From DASWYT01 sp965246875 (GTDB taxonomy: Bacteria; Pseudomonadota; Alphaproteobacteria; Micavibrionales; SZUA-601), in assembly GCA_965246875.1 (NCBI GenBank), contig CBDFFU010000003.1, positions 1,054,001 to 1,118,000 of the forward strand: a stretch of 64,000 nucleotides of DNA, read 5' to 3'. The position numbers and the translations under genes were made by a program. How positions within the stretch are numbered: the stretch's first letter is position 1; the number at the start of each line of letters is the position of its first letter. A model generated the notes under the pieces. It worked only from the letters and a program-made list of their open reading frames with translations. It made no database searches and was not told where the DNA came from. Shown one piece after another: positions 60,686-64,000 of this stretch.

Positions 60686-60805
60686 GATATCCTCCTGTGG
60701 ACGCATCAAGTATAGCAAAAAATGACTTTGTTTTCAAAGACTTTGATAAGAGGGTCGAAAGACCAAGAGAACTAAAATAACTGGCTGTTTTATAACATAT
60801 TAATA

Positions 60806-60822
60806 TGTGTTAAATTAACACA
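60806..60822. promoter_or_regulatory. Palindromic operator-like site upstream of the exported gene
   Basis: TGTGTTAAATTAACACA is a perfect 17-base palindrome with the GTGTTAA/TTAACAC half-sites of the dot promoter region; an overlapping ACATATTAATATGT palindrome lies just before it (60796-60809). About 120 bases upstream of the start at 60685. The remainder of 60686-60945 holds CGACTCGAGTCG (60874-60885) and nothing else I can name. Confidence 0.5.
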
Positions 60823-60945
60823 TTGGTTTCGTGATAATAGTCCTCAATGTAAATTTTTGATCGGTTTTTGCCTCGACTCGAGTCGTTTTCCCTTGACCTT
60901 TAGCCGCTTGAAGTTTGACAGAATGTTACGTGGAACAAAGGGCGT

Positions 60946-61506
60946 TCATTGATTGTTTTGGAAAAAACGCAGAACGGCATCCTGATGCAAGGGAAAGCAA
61001 AGAATAACCTCCTGTCCGTCCATGTCGCACAAGCGCGCTGTATCCGGATCATACGTGATTAGGGCAATCGCCTGGGTTTCAGCGGAGGCAAAGTTGAGAT
61101 CGATGTCGGTGCTGTCGCGTTGCGGCATCCGTTCAAATTGCAAGTACGGCAAACGCGGATCGGACCCGGAGCCATGCAATGTGCCGGTGGCCTGCCAAAA
61201 AATGTTTGTTGCAAAGAGCCCATGCACAACACCTGTTTCTTCGTGCAGTTCACGCGCTGCGCATTGGGTAAAGGTTTCGTGGTTTTCTTTGAAACCGCCG
61301 GGCAGGGCATACTGGCCGATATAAGGCGGAATGCCGCGTTTGACGGCCAGCACATGCAACCGGTTCTTGTGCATGACGGGCTGTAACGCGACACCCACCG
61401 GCAAGCCATTGTTATAGGTCACATGCTGATTGGGGCAGGTGCGTGGAAAGTCAGTCGCTGGCAAGGCCGCGCCACACCATGTGCAAAAATCACCCCAACT
61501 GGCCAT
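60946..61506 (-). CDS. NUDIX hydrolase with N-terminal zinc ribbon
   Basis: 186 residues. N-terminus has CTWC and, after 12 residues, TCPNQH, which could bind zinc as in NudC/NADH-pyrophosphatase-like and some ADP-ribose pyrophosphatases. A complete NUDIX box follows (GGFKENHETF then RELHEETGV). Its ATG overlaps the gpmI stop (TGATG), so translation is coupled to glycolytic gpmI. Likely acts on a nucleotide sugar or NAD-type diphosphate. Different branch from the three YfcD-like NUDIX proteins of this window. Confidence 0.9.
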   Translation of the reverse strand: MASWGDFCTWCGAALPATDFPRTCPNQHVTYNNGLPVGVALQPVMHKNRLHVLAVKRGIPPYIGQYALPGGFKENHETFTQCAARELHEETGVVHGLFATNIFWQATGTLHGSGSDPRLPYLQFERMPQRDSTDIDLNFASAETQAIALITYDPDTARLCDMDGQEVILCFPLHQDAVLRFFQNNQ

Positions 61507-63032
61507 CAGCCCAACAGGCTTTCGCCAGTCATGGCAGCGGGTTGGGGGATGCCGAGCAGTTCCAGCATGGTGGGCGCGACGTCGGCTAATTTGCCGCCGT
61601 TGTGCAATTCCGTGCCGGTCGGGCCGTTGAACAATATAAACGGTACAGGGTTTGTCGTGTGCGCGGTATAGGGATCGTGCGTGACAGGGTCGATCATTTG
61701 TTCCGCATTGCCATGGTCGGCGATGATGATGGCGGTGCCGTTCATCTCTTTCAGCGCCGTCGTAATACGGCCCAGACAGGCATCGACGGTTTCCACAGCT
61801 TTGATCGTTGGTTCCAGCATGCCGCTGTGGCCGACCATGTCGGGGTTGGCGAAGTTGAGGATGAAGACATCATATTGGCCGCTCTTGATCGCGGCCACAG
61901 TTTTATCTGTCACCTCGGGCGCTGACATTTCCGGCTGCAAATCATAGGTTGCCACTTTGGGTGAGGCGACCAGAATGCGGTCTTCTCCCGGAAACGGCGT
62001 TTCAATCTGGTTGTTGAAAAAGAACGTGACGTGTGGATATTTTTCCGTCTCGGCAATACGCACTTGTTTCAGACCCGCCTTGCTGATCACCTCGCCAAAC
62101 AATTCCGACAAATTTTGTGGAGCGAAAACGCTGTGCATCAATGGGGCCAGATCGTCGGAATAATCGACCATGCCAACAGCTAATTTCGGCGGTATATAGG
62201 TGCCACGATCAAAGCCGTCAAATTGGACGGAGAGCAAGCCACGCAGAATTTCACGCGCGCGATCCGTGCGGAAATTCGCCATCAATAAGGCATCGTTTGG
62301 CTGCAAGCCTTTGTAATCCCCGATGACGGCGGGTGGAATAAATTCATCATTAACCGCATTGGCATAGCTGTCTTCGATCGCGGTAATCGGATTGCTGGCG
62401 GCCACGCCTTTGCCGTTCACGATCACGTTCCACGCTTGTTCGACACGCTCCCACCGGTTGTCACGGTCCATGGCAAAATAACGGCCCGATACGGTGGCGA
62501 TGTGCGCGTGTTGGCAATGCGCGATGCTGGCCATAAAGGACGTGACTTCCTGTTTTCCACTGGTTGGGGCCGTGTCACGGCCATCGGTGAAAATATGAAT
62601 TTGCGTCGTGATGCCGGCCGCGTCCAAAATTTTGACGAGGGCGGTGATATGGTCGCGGTGCGCATGCACGCCGCCGGTCGATACCAAGCCCATCACATGC
62701 ACCGCGCCGCCATTGGCTTTTTGTGTGGCAATGAGAGTTTTAATCGCGTCGCTGTCGGGCAAGGTGTTGTCACGCACGGCTTTGTTGATGCGCGGCAACT
62801 CCTGCATCACGATACGGCCGGCCCCCAGATTGATATGTCCCACTTCGGAATTGCCAAATTGCCCGTCGGGCAAACCCACATACTCGCTGTCAGCGTGCAA
62901 TGTGGTGTTTGGGCAGGTTGCCATTAGGTGATCGATGGTTGGCGTGTTCGCCATCTCCACTGCGTTGTGGTCAGCATTCGCGCTGACGCCCCAGCCATCG
63001 AGGATGCAGAGTAATAACGGTTTTTTTGACAT
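61506..63032 (-). CDS. gpmI: Cofactor-independent phosphoglycerate mutase
   Basis: 508 residues. Alkaline-phosphatase-like metalloenzyme: CILDGWGVS with metal Asp, catalytic Ser in FGNSEVGHINLGAGRIV, TDGRDTAPTSG, VMFD-type region HVTFFFNN, and the C-terminal metal residues in NPDMVGHSG and IADHGNAEQM. Interconverts 3- and 2-phosphoglycerate in glycolysis. ATG at 63032. Followed by a coupled NUDIX gene. Confidence 0.97.
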   Translation of the reverse strand: MSKKPLLLCILDGWGVSANADHNAVEMANTPTIDHLMATCPNTTLHADSEYVGLPDGQFGNSEVGHINLGAGRIVMQELPRINKAVRDNTLPDSDAIKTLIATQKANGGAVHVMGLVSTGGVHAHRDHITALVKILDAAGITTQIHIFTDGRDTAPTSGKQEVTSFMASIAHCQHAHIATVSGRYFAMDRDNRWERVEQAWNVIVNGKGVAASNPITAIEDSYANAVNDEFIPPAVIGDYKGLQPNDALLMANFRTDRAREILRGLLSVQFDGFDRGTYIPPKLAVGMVDYSDDLAPLMHSVFAPQNLSELFGEVISKAGLKQVRIAETEKYPHVTFFFNNQIETPFPGEDRILVASPKVATYDLQPEMSAPEVTDKTVAAIKSGQYDVFILNFANPDMVGHSGMLEPTIKAVETVDACLGRITTALKEMNGTAIIIADHGNAEQMIDPVTHDPYTAHTTNPVPFILFNGPTGTELHNGGKLADVAPTMLELLGIPQPAAMTGESLLG

Positions 63033-63066
63033 GATGATCTCCTAATGGAGACAATATACGCGAAAA

Positions 63067-63094
63067 GAAAACCCCCGCCAAGGCGGAGGTTTTC
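63067..63094 (-). terminator. Intrinsic terminator before gpmI
   Basis: On the minus strand GAAAACCTCCGCC / GGCGGGGGTTTTC with one mismatch, followed by TTTTCG; it ends the transcript of the EF-hand protein gene and separates it from gpmI. Confidence 0.8.
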
Positions 63095-63097
63095 TTG

Positions 63098-63637
63098 TTA
63101 TATCGAGGTTGGTTTTCGCACGGATGTTGCCTTTGCTTTGTGGTCTTCTATTTTTAATTCCCTGTGTATGGATTGGCTAAAAATGTCCATCAAATTTTGC
63201 GCGCTACCTTCCGGTAATGTTTTGCTGTCCAGGTGGAGTGTGCCATCAGGATCTTTACTATTAGTCCTTTGGGTCACTGAACTTGCAGTGCCGTCATGTA
63301 CAATAGTCAAATTGATGCCCAGGGCTTCATTATCGATGGACGTCATCTTGACTTCGCTAAGGCTGAATTTACCATCGCGATTATCGTCTGTACCGGAATG
63401 AACAGTAGTCGTGCCATCGAATGTTCGGTAAGTTGCGGAAAAAGTATCTGGACCTCTCGTTTCTTCATCCAAAAAGAGGCTGGGTCGATGTACTTGAACA
63501 GACCGCAAGGAAGTCTCAGCATGCCTGATAGGCTTCATATCCTTGGCTGGCTTCATTTTAACTGGTTGTGCTAAAGTCGCACCGGTCAACATCATACCAG
63601 CCAAAACGGCCATACCTGTGTCTTTTATATTTTTCAT
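63098..63637 (-). CDS. Exported protein with one EF-hand-type calcium loop
   Basis: 179 residues with a signal peptide (1-23, GATLA-Q). In the middle (about 84-95) DDNRDGKFSLSE is a perfect 12-residue EF-hand/dockerin-type loop (Asp1, Asn3, Asp5, Gly6, Glu12). The remaining sequence is Thr/Ser-rich and not recognised. Probably a periplasmic or secreted calcium-binding protein. Separate transcript, with an inverted repeat upstream at 63651-63676 and a terminator at 63067. Confidence 0.75.
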   Translation of the reverse strand: MKNIKDTGMAVLAGMMLTGATLAQPVKMKPAKDMKPIRHAETSLRSVQVHRPSLFLDEETRGPDTFSATYRTFDGTTTVHSGTDDNRDGKFSLSEVKMTSIDNEALGINLTIVHDGTASSVTQRTNSKDPDGTLHLDSKTLPEGSAQNLMDIFSQSIHRELKIEDHKAKATSVRKPTSI

Positions 63638-63650
63638 CGCTTAGTCCTCG

Positions 63651-63676
63651 TTGTGTTTTGATTATGAATAACACAA
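63651..63676. promoter_or_regulatory. Inverted repeat upstream of the EF-hand gene
   Basis: TTGTGTT (63651-63657) and AACACAA (63670-63676) with 12 bases between, 14 bases before the start codon at 63637 (minus). Related in core (GTGTT/AACAC) to the sites at 5145, 17140 and 60806, but not identical. Confidence 0.35.
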
Positions 63677-63716
63677 TTCGGATTATGATTCAAGTTTTAT
63701 TTAGATTGTATATACT

Positions 63717-64000
63717 TTACAGCACCTGGTTTAATTTATAATGCACCGGCACATCGTGGGCCAGCACATTGGTGCCGCCGCGGCCATAGCTGGGGCCGTC
63801 CATGACGGTGCGGCGGGCGGCGTCCATGACGACATCGACCATGCGTTCAGCGACGTGTTTGGCAGCGGTCAAGGCTTTGGCGTTTTGTTCGGCGATGGCG
63901 TGAAAATGGTCATACGCCAGTTTCAATTTTTGTTTCAATGTCGGTTCTAGAGTTTTCAGCATGTGCTGTTGATCGTCCAGGCGCAGCATGGCGTCATGAT
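63717..64000 (-). CDS. 3' part of a possible FlgN-like flagellar protein
   Basis: The frame is open to the window edge, so the gene start lies outside; a Met at 63989 may be internal. About 93 residues are visible: helical, charged, with QKLKLAYDHFHAIAEQNAKAL and then a Gly-rich break (GPSYGRGGTN) and a tail ending VHYKLNQVL. This helical body plus YGxGG...LNQ ending recalls alphaproteobacterial FlgN-type export chaperones for hook-associated proteins, but the identification is weak without the N-terminus. Confidence 0.5.
   Translation of the reverse strand, partial: HDAMLRLDDQQHMLKTLEPTLKQKLKLAYDHFHAIAEQNAKALTAAKHVAERMVDVVMDAARRTVMDGPSYGRGGTNVLAHDVPVHYKLNQVL

Noticed and set aside
1..64000. 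CRISPR arrays, insertion sequences, rRNA genes
   Set aside because: No regularly spaced direct repeats, transposase-like proteins with terminal repeats or rRNA sequence were seen by reading the window.

Overview
The window looks like chromosomal DNA of a flagellated, free-living or predatory/host-associated alphaproteobacterium. Support comes from the infA-maf-rng operon, the Rieske/cytochrome b/cytochrome c1 operon, FlaF next to hook genes, an alphaproteobacterial RpoH, the GAAC-N7-GAAC SOS box upstream of recA, and a small flagellin. The mix of these with an icmL-icmK-icmE-icmG (dotI-dotH-dotG-dotF) block would fit Micavibrio-like lineages, but that placement is inference. Core genes are near 50% GC by eye; several orphan genes and the restriction-modification pair are clearly AT-richer.

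Layout. 60-5097 (minus): four core genes of a type IVB (Dot/Icm-like) secretion channel in Legionella order. Divergent from them, 5240-7979 holds two tandem, paralogous exported proteins of unknown function. 8096-8917 flagellin; 9004-9096 SRP 4.5S RNA; 9236-11186 dnaX and ybaB. 11197-14169: exonuclease III, a kinase-like orphan, a CsbD-like protein, trmL. 14301-17047: petABC. 17186-19861: two orphan genes with strong promoters and a metallo-beta-lactamase-fold lipoprotein. 19995-25160: fliK, flgD, flgE (behind a sigma-54-type promoter) and flaF. 25157-29718: glycosyltransferase, mnmC, ung, an orphan gene, a TerD protein. 29822-33786: ettA, then a compact run of a FosA-like VOC protein, two NUDIX hydrolases and an endonuclease/phosphatase-fold protein. 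33866-35385: two orphan genes bordered by near-identical hairpins. 35447-38111: rpoH and glpD. 38330-40116: an EcoRI-type methylase and endonuclease. 40185-40980: NUDIX gene, tRNA-Phe remnant, tRNA-Phe and a perfect parS site. 41032-42715: rng, maf, infA. 42888-48259: a Cys-His-Asp orphan, HAD hydrolase, murA, dCMP-type deaminase, MarR regulator and small proteins. 48456-54082: recA (LexA-box promoter), an orphan gene, alaS, an EamA exporter. 54153-60685: two large pilin-like proteins and an 830-residue Cys-rich lipoprotein with an abrupt base-composition switch, plus a smaller exported protein. 60946-64000: NUDIX, gpmI, an EF-hand exported protein and the 3' part of a possible FlgN-like gene.

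How it fits together. The Dot/Icm block, the exported paralog pair, the pilin-like pair with its lipoprotein, and half a dozen orphan cytoplasmic proteins with consensus TTGACA promoters look like parts of a surface/secretion programme; the orphan proteins are reasonable candidates for secreted effectors, though nothing in the sequence proves this. Inverted GTGTTAA-type half-sites recur in the promoters of the dot operon and of three orphan or exported genes. The parS site suggests that the window lies in the origin-proximal part of the chromosome. No stretch longer than 300 bases lacks a gene, and I saw no CRISPR array, insertion sequence or rRNA gene.
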